A stretch of DNA of 64,000 nt from Hephaestia caeni (GTDB taxonomy: Bacteria > Pseudomonadota > Alphaproteobacteria > Sphingomonadales > Sphingomonadaceae), in the NCBI RefSeq assembly GCF_003550065.1, contig NZ_QXDC01000004.1, forward strand, positions 1 to 64,000, given 5' to 3'. The notes beneath the pieces are model-generated. The model made no database searches and was not told the DNA's origin. It was given only the letters and a program-made list of their open reading frames with translations. Shown piece by piece: positions 1 to 7,915 of this stretch; position 1 is the first letter of the stretch; the number at the start of each line of letters is the position of its first letter. The position numbers were made by a program, and so were the translations under genes.

Positions 1-31
1 TCTGTTCTTCCGAAAACTGCTTCCGCTTCAT
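1..31 (-). CDS. IS3-family transposase OrfA, N-terminal fragment
   Basis: Only the first ten residues are inside the window. They read MKRKQFSEEQ, the highly recurrent N-terminus of the helix-turn-helix OrfA subunit of IS3-family transposases. OrfA binds the terminal repeats and is joined to OrfB by programmed frameshifting in complete elements. The gene runs off the left edge, so intactness cannot be judged. Confidence 0.65.
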   Translation of the reverse strand, partial: MKRKQFSEEQ

Positions 32-95
32 CTGTCCGTCCCTTTGTCGGGTCGGACTCTAGCTCCAACTGAAGGAAAAAGCGGGGGTCACGTCA
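1..95 (-). mobile_element. IS3-family insertion sequence, one terminus (rest outside window)
   Basis: Read on the minus strand, this stretch ends with the start codon and first codons of an IS3 OrfA. Before them lies a short leader whose outermost bases read TGACGTGACCCCCG (82-95). IS3-group elements usually begin with TG and carry imperfect terminal inverted repeats, so the element edge is placed at about 95. The other terminus and any target duplication lie outside the window. The edge sits 12 bp before the integrase ATG, so the element probably replaced or separated the native integrase promoter. Confidence 0.6.
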
Positions 96-107
96 AAAGT
101 GATCCGA

Positions 108-1874
108 ATGGCAGCACCGTCAAAAGATCCTCGCACTGGTATTTATCAGTTTCGTCGCGCCGTCCCCGAGGCGCTGCGTCCGTTCTTCGACGGCGGCGTA
201 AGAGAGTTCAAGCGCACGCTGGATACCAGAGATCCGGTGGAAGCGAAGGAGCGCTATCCCGCCTTCGCGCTCATCTACGAGCAGAAGATCGCAGCGGCGC
301 GTCGTGCGCTTCTCCACGATCACGTCCGTTCGGCCAAGGGCATGGTTGATGCCTACCTCGCAGGAACCAGCGAATCGAATCTCCGGGGCGTGGCCATGAA
401 ACTGGCGTCGCTCGAGCTCGACGCCTTCGATCACGCACACGGTGGAATGGGCTTTCTCCCCGGCGCACGATACGATTTCGGAACGCCGCCAAGCGCTGAG
501 GATCTGCGTGACCACCGCGCACGTAAGCAGATGCTCGAGGCGGTGGATGACTTCGCGCCATTGCCTTGGCTCGAAACGCTCCGACGGATCGGCTCACTGC
601 AATCGCTGGCGCCGATTGATCCCCTTATCGCGACGATCGCCTATAGAGCCGGTATCCAGGCAACCCCCGGCACGCCGATTCACGAGGCAATCGGCCGAGC
701 CTATCTCGACCGCTTGTGTGCAGCGTGCGCCGTCAAGGTTGAACCAGGACGCACCCGCCTGATCCCGCCCGCCGTGATCTCAGGCGAAAACTTATTCACC
801 CATAAGGCCAAGAGTTCGGCACCGATCATCACGGCCGTGTTCAAGGCGTGGTGTGAGTTCAAGTCTCGGGAACCTAAGCTGGTCGACGAGTGGAAGGTTG
901 CCATCGATCGTTTCGTCGCCTTGAGTGGTGATCTGCCCGTCGATCAGATCACCGCATCGATGGTGCGCGATTTTCGCCGGACTTATGCGGGCCTTCCTTC
1001 GCGCCCTAAGAAGGCGATCAAGGAATTGCCCCTCCGCGAGCAGGTTGAATATGCCAAGGAGCATGAATTGCGAACGCTTGCTCCCGAGACGGTCAACAAG
1101 GCCCTCTCCGGCCTGCGCGTCACGTTAGAGCACGCCGTCGAGGAACTGGAGGCGGTCGAGGAAAATGTGGCGAGGACGGTAAAGTCGCTGCCAACGGATG
1201 TCATTGAGGATCCGCGTTTGCCCTTCGAGCCGGAGGACATGCAGAAGATTTATTCTGCGTCCCTCCCACAGAAAGACGGCGTGGCGACGACTACTTTATA
1301 TTGGGCGCTGCTTCTTGCTCCGTTTACCGGCTGTCGTCTCGAGGAACTCGGCAAACTGCGTCCCGGCAACATCCGCCGTTACGACGGTATCGACTATATC
1401 GCGATCGAACCCGACCGGCGTCGAGTCCGCGAACAATCCGGAGACAACAAGCGCGTGAAGACCGCGAGCGGGAAGCGCGACTTTCCGATCCACTCGATGA
1501 TTGCACGAGCTGGCTTTCTGGACTTGGTCGCCCAACGACGTTCAGAAAATGCGAGTTGGATTTTTCCCGAGCTGCAGCCGAACAAATACGGCAGCCGAAC
1601 GACCCGTCTATCGCGGGTTATGAACGATTTCCTCGACGAGATTGGATTATCGGATCCGGAACTGGTCTTTCATTCGTTCCGGCACACGGGCAAGCGAGCC
1701 GTTCGCGGTAAGGTGGACGGCGAGATAACCGACCTTCTGTTCGGTCACGCTGACGGACGAGTATCTACCAAATACGGTCGGGGTGCGGAAATGGCCGTGC
1801 TTCGCGACGCTATAGAGGTGCTGAGCTATCCGGAAGTTGATTGGGATAAGTTTATCGCAAACGCGCCGCGCTGA
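108..1874 (+). CDS. Tyrosine-type site-specific integrase of the island
   Basis: Site-specific recombinase expected to integrate and excise the island that follows. The C-terminal catalytic domain is complete: Arg410 in TGCRLEELGKL, His522-x-x-Arg525 in HSFRHTGKR, the GH pair at 546-547 and nucleophile Tyr556 in STKYGRG. The N-terminus (TGIYQFRRAVPEALRPFF) is the short DNA-binding segment seen in long integrases of alphaproteobacterial islands. At 588 aa it is full length for that group. ATG 108 is chosen because homologous N-termini begin near this motif. GTG 99 is in frame but would add only three residues and lies just outside the IS end. No good ribosome site precedes either start, in line with IS disruption of the 5' region. 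No tRNA target is visible nearby. Confidence 0.9.
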   Translation: MAAPSKDPRTGIYQFRRAVPEALRPFFDGGVREFKRTLDTRDPVEAKERYPAFALIYEQKIAAARRALLHDHVRSAKGMVDAYLAGTSESNLRGVAMKLASLELDAFDHAHGGMGFLPGARYDFGTPPSAEDLRDHRARKQMLEAVDDFAPLPWLETLRRIGSLQSLAPIDPLIATIAYRAGIQATPGTPIHEAIGRAYLDRLCAACAVKVEPGRTRLIPPAVISGENLFTHKAKSSAPIITAVFKAWCEFKSREPKLVDEWKVAIDRFVALSGDLPVDQITASMVRDFRRTYAGLPSRPKKAIKELPLREQVEYAKEHELRTLAPETVNKALSGLRVTLEHAVEELEAVEENVARTVKSLPTDVIEDPRLPFEPEDMQKIYSASLPQKDGVATTTLYWALLLAPFTGCRLEELGKLRPGNIRRYDGIDYIAIEPDRRRVREQSGDNKRVKTASGKRDFPIHSMIARAGFLDLVAQRRSENASWIFPELQPNKYGSRTTRLSRVMNDFLDEIGLSDPELVFHSFRHTGKRAVRGKVDGEITDLLFGHADGRVSTKYGRGAEMAVLRDAIEVLSYPEVDWDKFIANAPR

Positions 1875-2367
1875 TGGCGTCCAAAATCGCTCGATAGCCA
1901 GCCGATCTCGAATAACTGTGAATCCTCAAATACTGCATAGCGACCGAGATCAAGATCGTCGATGTTCGCAATGACGGGCAGAGGGGTGACGGTCGTGATG
2001 CGGGCGCGCATGGCAGCAATTTGGGCCGGGAGCGGAATGACTGGTTTCCGCCGACAGGCCGACGAAAACAGCCATAGAGCGGCTGCATTTTAATTTGGCG
2101 AGTCCTTGGTTTGAGCCCAATTTATGAGGACCGCCCCAGGCGACCGCTGATCGGTGATGCCGACTTTCGCGCCGGCGCTACGAGAACGGGGTCGGCGCGC
2201 TCGGGTCTGATCGAGGCGAGCGTGTAGAAGACCTGTCTCGGCGTTGCTGCGTTTTGCGCGAGCCACGAGTAGCGGCTCGACCGGTGTCACTTGCCTCAAG
2301 TTATCGTTCCTATTATGTTCTTATATGTTCGGTTGCGGAACAACCCGATCTGGCTAAGGTGCGTATA
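1875..2367. other. Intergenic stretch between integrase and methyltransferase
   Basis: About 490 bp without a convincing gene. Short minus-strand frames (1826-2011, 1852-2088, 2090-2299) lack ribosome sites or recognisable motifs. One overlaps the integrase 3' end and they probably represent remnants or chance frames. A methyltransferase promoter must lie here; an AT-richer patch around 2300-2370 precedes the chosen ATG. Confidence 0.4.
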
Positions 2368-3840
2368 ATGGTGGGGACCACTCCGGAATATTCACAGAAG
2401 CGCTCGGGCGCCTATTTCACGCCCGATGACGTGTGCGCGGCACTTGTTGCTTGGGCTTGCCGCAAGCCGAGTGACCGCATGATTGACCCCTCGTGCGGCG
2501 ATGGCCGCTTCCTCGCGCTTCACCGTAACAGCGTTGGGATCGAGCAGAATCCGATCTCGGCGCATACCGCGATCAAACGAGCGCCAGGCGCGCTGATCCA
2601 CGAAGGCGATTTCTTCACCTGGGCGACCGAGACCCATGAGCGTTTCGAATGCGCGGCCGGGAACCCGCCCTTCATCCGCTACCAGCATTTCAAGGGCGAG
2701 ACGCGGCGGCGCGCGCTGGACCTGTGCCTCGACCTCGGGGCGAGTTTCAGCGGCCTGACCTCGTCCTGGGCGCCATTCATCGTGGCAACTGCGGGGCTGT
2801 TGAAGCGTGGCGGGCGGATGGCGTTCGTGGTCCCGGCCGAGATCGGCCATGCGCCCTATGCGGCCCCGCTCCTCGACTATCTGGTCCAGTCGTTCGCCAA
2901 GGTGCAGATCGTCGCGGTGCGCGACAAGCTTTTCCCGGCGCTGTCGGAAGATTGCTGGCTGCTCTACGCAGACGGCTTTGGCGGCACGGCCAGCGCGATC
3001 GACATGACGGTCGTCGACAGCTTCGTGCCGACCCGGACACCGCCTAAGCCGACGCTGCGGGTCGACCTCGAAGATTGGCGCGGGGTCTGGAACCGGCGCC
3101 TCCGCCCCTATCTGCTCCCGGCGTCTGCGCGGGCGCTTTACGCCGCAACGCTGGGCCGCCCTGACACGCACCGGCTCGCCGACTTCGCGAGCGTCGGGAT
3201 CGGCTATATCAGCGGCGACAATCAGTTCTTCCATCTGCGGCCCTCGGAAGCCAAGAAGCTCCGCATTCCCGTCGGCTTTCTACTGCCGTCGATCCGAAAC
3301 GGCCGAGCGATGCCCGATGCGCAAGTCACCAAGGCGACCGTCGCCGACTGGGCTCGCAACGATGACCCGGTGCTACTGCTCCGGCTCGCCCGCGACATTG
3401 AGCTGCCCAAGTCAGTCCGGGACTATCTCGATTCTGCTCCCGGCCGCGAGGCCCGGCTCGGGTATAAATGCCGCAACCGCGCGCCTTGGTATGTCGTGCC
3501 TGATGTGCAGATCCCCGATTATGTGATGAGCTATATGTCGGGACGCGGCGCCAATCTGGTCCGGAACATGGCCGGCGTGTCTTGCACCAACAGCGTCCAT
3601 GCGATCCGGGTGCGCGACAAGGCCCTTGCCGCCAAGCTGATGCCAGGCTGGTCCTCTCCGTTCGTGCGGCTGAGCTGCGAGCTTGAGGGCCATGCGCTTG
3701 GCGGCGGCATGCTGAAGCTCGAACCGCGCGAGGCAGGCCGGATCGCATTCCCGGCCGTGGCGACTCGACCGAAGGCTGAAACCGAGGCGCTGGAGGATGC
3801 GGTCACGGTCATGCAGCGCTGGAGGCATTATGCCGATTGA
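2368..3840 (+). CDS. Class I SAM-dependent DNA methyltransferase (N6-adenine type)
   Basis: Probable modification enzyme of a restriction-modification pair. Motif I for SAM binding is DPSCGDGRFLAL near residues 39-50. The catalytic motif IV is NPPFIRYQ near 98-105, the N6-adenine form. The start QKRSGAYFTPDDV is the usual lead-in (G-x-Y-F/Y-T-P) of gamma-type adenine methyltransferases, and the C-terminal half would be the target-recognition part. ATG 2368 is preferred: it has TAAGG eight bases upstream and begins just before the conserved GAYFTP block, whereas the frame extends upstream to 2254 without conserved sequence. The 490-aa length fits stand-alone type II enzymes. The putative nuclease gene follows in the same frame. 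The sequence recognised cannot be read from the protein. Confidence 0.85.
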   Translation: MVGTTPEYSQKRSGAYFTPDDVCAALVAWACRKPSDRMIDPSCGDGRFLALHRNSVGIEQNPISAHTAIKRAPGALIHEGDFFTWATETHERFECAAGNPPFIRYQHFKGETRRRALDLCLDLGASFSGLTSSWAPFIVATAGLLKRGGRMAFVVPAEIGHAPYAAPLLDYLVQSFAKVQIVAVRDKLFPALSEDCWLLYADGFGGTASAIDMTVVDSFVPTRTPPKPTLRVDLEDWRGVWNRRLRPYLLPASARALYAATLGRPDTHRLADFASVGIGYISGDNQFFHLRPSEAKKLRIPVGFLLPSIRNGRAMPDAQVTKATVADWARNDDPVLLLRLARDIELPKSVRDYLDSAPGREARLGYKCRNRAPWYVVPDVQIPDYVMSYMSGRGANLVRNMAGVSCTNSVHAIRVRDKALAAKLMPGWSSPFVRLSCELEGHALGGGMLKLEPREAGRIAFPAVATRPKAETEALEDAVTVMQRWRHYAD

Positions 3841-3904
3841 TCCCTCGCGCCCTGCCCTATTCCCGCACTTCGCGGCCTGCCAATCCTCGACGCGCGCCGA
3901 CTGA
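3830..3904 (+). CDS. Possible 24-aa bridging ORF between methyltransferase and nuclease
   Basis: The ATG overlaps the methyltransferase stop (ATGCCGATTGA), and the ORF ends two bases before the nuclease GTG at 3907. It could be a translational-coupling leader. Alternatively it could be the original N-terminus of the nuclease, now separated by a one-base frameshift. The peptide (MPIDPSRPALFPHF...) has no recognised motif. Confidence 0.25.
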   Translation: MPIDPSRPALFPHFAACQSSTRAD

Positions 3905-3906
3905 TC

Positions 3907-4932
3907 GTGGCGATTGAACCCTCATCGAAGGCCAAGGCCTGGGTACTGTTCGACCATATCGTGGCGGACGCCGCGCCGGGTGGCGTGCCGACAAATCCAT
4001 GGATGATGGGCCGCGATGGACAGCTCCGCTTCGAGCCGGATTATGCAACGCTGGAGCGCTTGCTCGGCGTGCCGCTGCATCTGAAGGCAAGCACGACCTC
4101 CGGCGTGCCGGCGCTCGCGCTTGATGTGTGGCTGAGCTACGAGCTACGCCGCGCTGGCTTCGTCGCCGACCAGGTCTGGCCGCGCCCGGTGCACCCGCGC
4201 ATCCTGCCGGCGGCGGCCGCCAATCTGATCAAGTCGCTGCCGGGCGCGCTGCGCAATCAGGTCGCGGACCGCGTCGCCAAGATGAGTTCGATCCCGGGCG
4301 TGACGGCGTCGTCGGCGAATATCCTCGGCAAGAACTACCTGAAGCAGGTCGATGTCATTATGACCGACTGGGTCACAGGCCCCGAATTGCTCATCTCAAC
4401 CAAGCGGATGGATTCCTCCTACGGGAAGAACGCGCCCAACCGGATCGAAGAATCCTACGGCGACGCCAAGAACCTGCGGCTGCGCCATCCGCTAGCAGCG
4501 CTGGGCTTCGCGTTCGGACTGCGCTCGGACATCCTGCAGAAGGAACCTAAGACCGCCGAATGGCTGTTCGATCTTCTCGCCAAGCTCGGCCAGGAGGACG
4601 ATGCCTATCACGCGACCTGTCTGGTGATGATGGGCTATGCCGACGAGGAAGCCGTCGCCGACACCGCCACGGAACAGCCCGTTGGCATTCTCGAACCCGG
4701 GCTCGAGGCCGAACCTAGCGTTGAGGAAATCGCTCCCGTACTCCCAGAGGCCAGCGCTCCCGAGATCATCGCTGCGCTCCCGAAGGTAACGATTCTCACC
4801 GACCAGATCCCGGCGATCCTCTCGCCCGGCCGGTTCTTGACCATGATGGTGACGCGAGTGCTGGCAGCAACGCCGGTCAACATGCACGAGGAAGCGCGAG
4901 CACGCCGCACGTCGGCCGTCGCTGCTATCTAG
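3907..4932 (+). CDS. Putative PD-(D/E)xK-type restriction nuclease partner
   Basis: Unrecognised 341-aa protein, proposed as the restriction half of a type II-like system because it directly follows an adenine methyltransferase. A candidate nuclease core is visible: Asp149 (VDVIMTD), Glu160 and ISTK with Lys166. These are followed by RMDSSYGKN and NRIEESYGDAKNL, which look like conserved active-site surroundings. The residue two before the lysine is Ser rather than Asp/Glu, so the core is atypical. The start is uncertain: GTG 3907 has no ribosome site, and the frame is open back to the methyltransferase stop at 3838-3840. The C-terminal 90 residues are low-complexity (Glu/Pro/Ala). It might instead be another conserved defence accessory. 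Confidence 0.5.
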   Translation: MAIEPSSKAKAWVLFDHIVADAAPGGVPTNPWMMGRDGQLRFEPDYATLERLLGVPLHLKASTTSGVPALALDVWLSYELRRAGFVADQVWPRPVHPRILPAAAANLIKSLPGALRNQVADRVAKMSSIPGVTASSANILGKNYLKQVDVIMTDWVTGPELLISTKRMDSSYGKNAPNRIEESYGDAKNLRLRHPLAALGFAFGLRSDILQKEPKTAEWLFDLLAKLGQEDDAYHATCLVMMGYADEEAVADTATEQPVGILEPGLEAEPSVEEIAPVLPEASAPEIIAALPKVTILTDQIPAILSPGRFLTMMVTRVLAATPVNMHEEARARRTSAVAAI

Positions 4933-4991
4933 CCAGTTTGCCATCGATCGCCCGAGCGGCTGCGCAGCGGGTTGGTCAGACCGCCGCATTG

Positions 4992-5050
4992 CACTGCCTA
5001 ATCGGGGCTGTGACCGTGAGATCGACCGAGCGACATTTTGTGAGGCAGTG
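4992..5050. repeat. Inverted repeat ahead of the ATPase operon
   Basis: CACTGCCT (4992-4999) is repeated in inverted form as AGGCAGTG (5043-5050) in the 247-bp gap before the ATPase gene. It could be an operator with two half-sites or simple chance. It is the only obvious dyad in the gap. Confidence 0.25.
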
Positions 5051-5179
5051 TTGGATTTAGCGGGGTAGAAGTCGAGCGAAGCGGGAGTCCAGCGAGGATT
5101 CGGAAGGCAGCATCGACGGCATTCTCCCGGCATCTCATCGGAGGGCGCCGCGCGCCCTGCGCCGGAAGGAACGGAAGAC

Positions 5180-7018
5180 GTGGATATTGAACGGCTGCAA
5201 ATCGAGGGGGGGTTTCTCGACGGGTTCGACGTGAAATTTGCCGATGGTCTCAATGTGCTGATCGGAGCCCGCGGAACGGGCAAGACCTCGGTCATCGAAT
5301 TGATCCGATTCGCCCTGGCGGCGCGCAATCACACCTCGGAGGCTAGCGAGCGATCGGCGGAGCATGCTGAAGCGGTCCTCGCAGACGGCTCGGTTACGAT
5401 CGAGATGAGTGACGTGATCGACACGGTTACGGTCACGCGCGCGGCCGGCGAGGATCAGCCGCAAGCTAGCGGCGACTACGAGAAGCCGCTCGTTTTCTCG
5501 CAGACCGAAATCGAGAACCTCGGGCTCAGTGAAGGTGGCAGGCTGCGCTTACTCGACGGGTTTGTCAGCGGCGGGGCGAAGCTTGCATCGGAGGAGGCAT
5601 CCGCGGTCGCGGGCATCCGCTCCGTCTTCAAGGAGATTGGGGCCGCCGAAGCCGATCGCGTCAATCTCGCCAGCGGGCTCGACACGCTTAGCGCGCTCAA
5701 TGAGCAGATTAAGGCGCTGAAAGCACAGGCGGTCAAGCATCAGGCATCGTCCGCCGATTTGGCAGGGAAGCAGAAGCAGCTCGCTGCTGTCACCGAATCC
5801 ATTTCAGCTTCGGCGGTTCGCGAGGGCGTGCTCGAACGGTTCGCGGGGTCAGCACAGGAATGGGCGGACGCGCTCACCGGACTCGCCGAAGACGATTTCG
5901 GGGTCGAGGAATGGGACCCGCTCGATGGCGACGATCCCCTCGCCGAGGCCCGGCCAGCCTATGCGAAGCTGGTTGCCGAAGCCAAGGCGCTCGCCCAGCG
6001 CTTTGACGCGCTGGCCGGCAAGGCAACGAGCGATCGCGAGACGTTGATGAAAGCGCGGATCGCGCGCGAGAACCAGGCGCGCAGTGTCCGGGCGGAGGTC
6101 GAACAGTCGGTCGCGGGCGCCGGCACGGTGTCCCGTCAGCTGACGCAGGCTCAGACCGAGGTCGCGCAGCTGATGTCGCGTCGTAAGATTGTCGAAGAAC
6201 GCGACCACCGGTTGACGCTGTTGCGTACCCGTCGGGACGAGCGGATCAAGACGCTCGACGCGGTGCGCTCGGAGCGCTTCGCTCGCCGCCAAGCGGTTGC
6301 CAAATCGCTGAGCAAGGCACTCTCGCCCCAGATCCGAGTGACGGTCGAGCGCTACGGTCAATATGCCGAATACGGCAAGGCGCTAACCGAAGCTTTGCGG
6401 GGCAGCGGGATGCGCTATACCGACCTCGTCACTGCCCTCACGCAATGCGTCAGTCCGCAGGAGCTGGTCCGTTTCATCGATTCGAACGATTTCGTCAGCC
6501 TCGCTGACATTGCATCGATTCCGAAGGATCGCGCTGCCCGGCTGCTCGGCCATCTGCGCGAGAACGGCGCTGCCGATGTCGTCGTGGCCAGTATCGAGGA
6601 CAATGTCCGTATGTCGCTGCTCGACGGCGTCGACTATAAGGATGTCGAGAATCTCTCGGCTGGCCAACGATGCACCGTCATCCTGTCGATCGTGCTGCAG
6701 CATACGTCGCGGACGCTGATCATCGACCAGCCCGAGGACCATCTCGACAACGCCTATATCGCAACGACGGTGATCAAGGCGATTCGCAATCGCAAGGCGC
6801 ACGGCCAGCTCATTATCTCCACTCACAACGCCAATATTCCGGTGCTGGGCGGCGCCGACCTGGTGGTCGAGATGACATCGGACGGGCGCAACGGGTACGT
6901 CCAGGTCTGCGAGCAGCTGACCAATCCTAAGGCGGTTGACGCGATCACCAACGTTATGGAGGGTGGGCGTGAGGCCTTTGCCAACCGCGCTGCCTTCTAT
7001 GATGAGCACGAGCTTTGA
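5180..7018 (+). CDS. SMC/TrlF-like ATPase (AAA/ABC type), defence-associated
   Basis: A 612-aa ATPase with an ABC/SMC layout. Walker A is GARGTGKTS at residues 29-37. A long helical, coiled-coil-rich middle (about 130-400) follows. The signature LSAGQRC is near 493-499, Walker B with DQPEDHLDN near 514-525, and the H-loop with ISTHNANIPV follows. The C-terminal half closely resembles ATPases of TrlF, RloC and other anti-phage systems, but the PHP or HNH effector domain of those proteins is absent. It probably senses DNA or invasion and passes a signal on. Start GTG 5180 has GGAAG upstream and opens with the usual first beta strand (IERLQIEGG). It is followed without a gap by the histidine kinase gene, so the two are probably co-translated. 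Confidence 0.8.
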   Translation: MDIERLQIEGGFLDGFDVKFADGLNVLIGARGTGKTSVIELIRFALAARNHTSEASERSAEHAEAVLADGSVTIEMSDVIDTVTVTRAAGEDQPQASGDYEKPLVFSQTEIENLGLSEGGRLRLLDGFVSGGAKLASEEASAVAGIRSVFKEIGAAEADRVNLASGLDTLSALNEQIKALKAQAVKHQASSADLAGKQKQLAAVTESISASAVREGVLERFAGSAQEWADALTGLAEDDFGVEEWDPLDGDDPLAEARPAYAKLVAEAKALAQRFDALAGKATSDRETLMKARIARENQARSVRAEVEQSVAGAGTVSRQLTQAQTEVAQLMSRRKIVEERDHRLTLLRTRRDERIKTLDAVRSERFARRQAVAKSLSKALSPQIRVTVERYGQYAEYGKALTEALRGSGMRYTDLVTALTQCVSPQELVRFIDSNDFVSLADIASIPKDRAARLLGHLRENGAADVVVASIEDNVRMSLLDGVDYKDVENLSAGQRCTVILSIVLQHTSRTLIIDQPEDHLDNAYIATTVIKAIRNRKAHGQLIISTHNANIPVLGGADLVVEMTSDGRNGYVQVCEQLTNPKAVDAITNVMEGGREAFANRAAFYDEHEL

Positions 7019-7915
7019 ATGTTGCGTGAGGAAGCGCTCGCCGCACTGACATCGCGAGAGGCCGACGAGCGCCTGAAGGCGGCGCGCTTCTTCGCGATGA
7101 ATGCGGTCGGCGGCGACCGCCGCAAGCTTCGAGCAGCACTCAACAAGGAGACCGTGCCCTGGATTAAGCGCGCGCTTGAGCGGTCGCTGAGCCGCGCGGT
7201 GCCTATTGCTGAAGCTGTGCCGCGCCTGGGGGTCTATGCAGATCCGCCGGTCCGGGTGCTAGCCGAACTTCGAGCCGCGGCGATCGACGAAGTGGCGAGC
7301 ACGATCATCCATGAACTCGCGACGCTGGTCGGACGCCTGCGCATCCGCGCGCCGGTTGAGGTCAATGAATACCCTGAGAGCGACACCAGAACCCTCGTTG
7401 ACTCGCTCGCGGGCCTGCTAGCCGGCATCCGCAATCTCAAGACCGCCGTAGCGCAGCCCGATTATGCCGAGACCGACCTAGCGACGGAATGCCGCGAGAC
7501 GTGTGCGATCTTCGCGGAGGCGGCGGACGCCTTCCGTTTTGGAGGTCCCTCGCCTTTCCTCGCCGAGATCGATTCTGGACTGTTCAAGCTCGCGCTGACG
7601 AACGTGGTGCGTAACGCCGTCGAATCGATCAGCGCAGCCGCAGAGGCAGAAGCGCTAATCACCCTCAACTGGGGCCGAGCCGGGCACGAGGTGTGGGTCG
7701 CGGTGATCGACAATGGCCCGGGCTTCGATCGCGACCCGTCATCGCTCGTCGATTTCGGCAAGAGCACCAAGGAAGAACATATCGGTTTCGGTCTCGCGAC
7801 TGCAAAGCAGGCGATGCAGGCCATGGAAGGTGACGTCTATCCGTCAAACGCCGCTGAGGGCGGCGCCCGCGTTGAACTAAGGTGGTTTGGCACCCATGAG
7901 AATCCTGTTCGTTGA
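7019..7915 (+). CDS. Small soluble histidine kinase with HEAT-like N-terminus
   Basis: A 298-aa protein with no membrane segment. Residues 1-60 form helix pairs like a HEAT repeat (RLKAARFFAMNAV, VPWIKRALERSL). A dimerisation helix carries the likely phospho-acceptor His98 in TIIHELATLVGRL. The C-terminal HATPase domain is complete: N box NVVRNAVESI (195-204), G1 box DNGPGF (231-236), G2 HIGFGLATA (254-262) and a GGARVEL end. It should autophosphorylate in response to a cytoplasmic cue and hand phosphate to the receiver encoded next. The ATG overlaps the ATPase stop region (TGAATG), and its 3' end overlaps the next gene by 20 bp, so the three genes form one operon. Confidence 0.8.
   Translation: MLREEALAALTSREADERLKAARFFAMNAVGGDRRKLRAALNKETVPWIKRALERSLSRAVPIAEAVPRLGVYADPPVRVLAELRAAAIDEVASTIIHELATLVGRLRIRAPVEVNEYPESDTRTLVDSLAGLLAGIRNLKTAVAQPDYAETDLATECRETCAIFAEAADAFRFGGPSPFLAEIDSGLFKLALTNVVRNAVESISAAAEAEALITLNWGRAGHEVWVAVIDNGPGFDRDPSSLVDFGKSTKEEHIGFGLATAKQAMQAMEGDVYPSNAAEGGARVELRWFGTHENPVR

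Noticed and set aside
1826..2299. Three minus-strand frames (61-78 codons) after the integrase
   Set aside because: Overlapping frames without ribosome sites or motifs; one overlaps the integrase C-terminus. Possible remnant but not supportable as genes.
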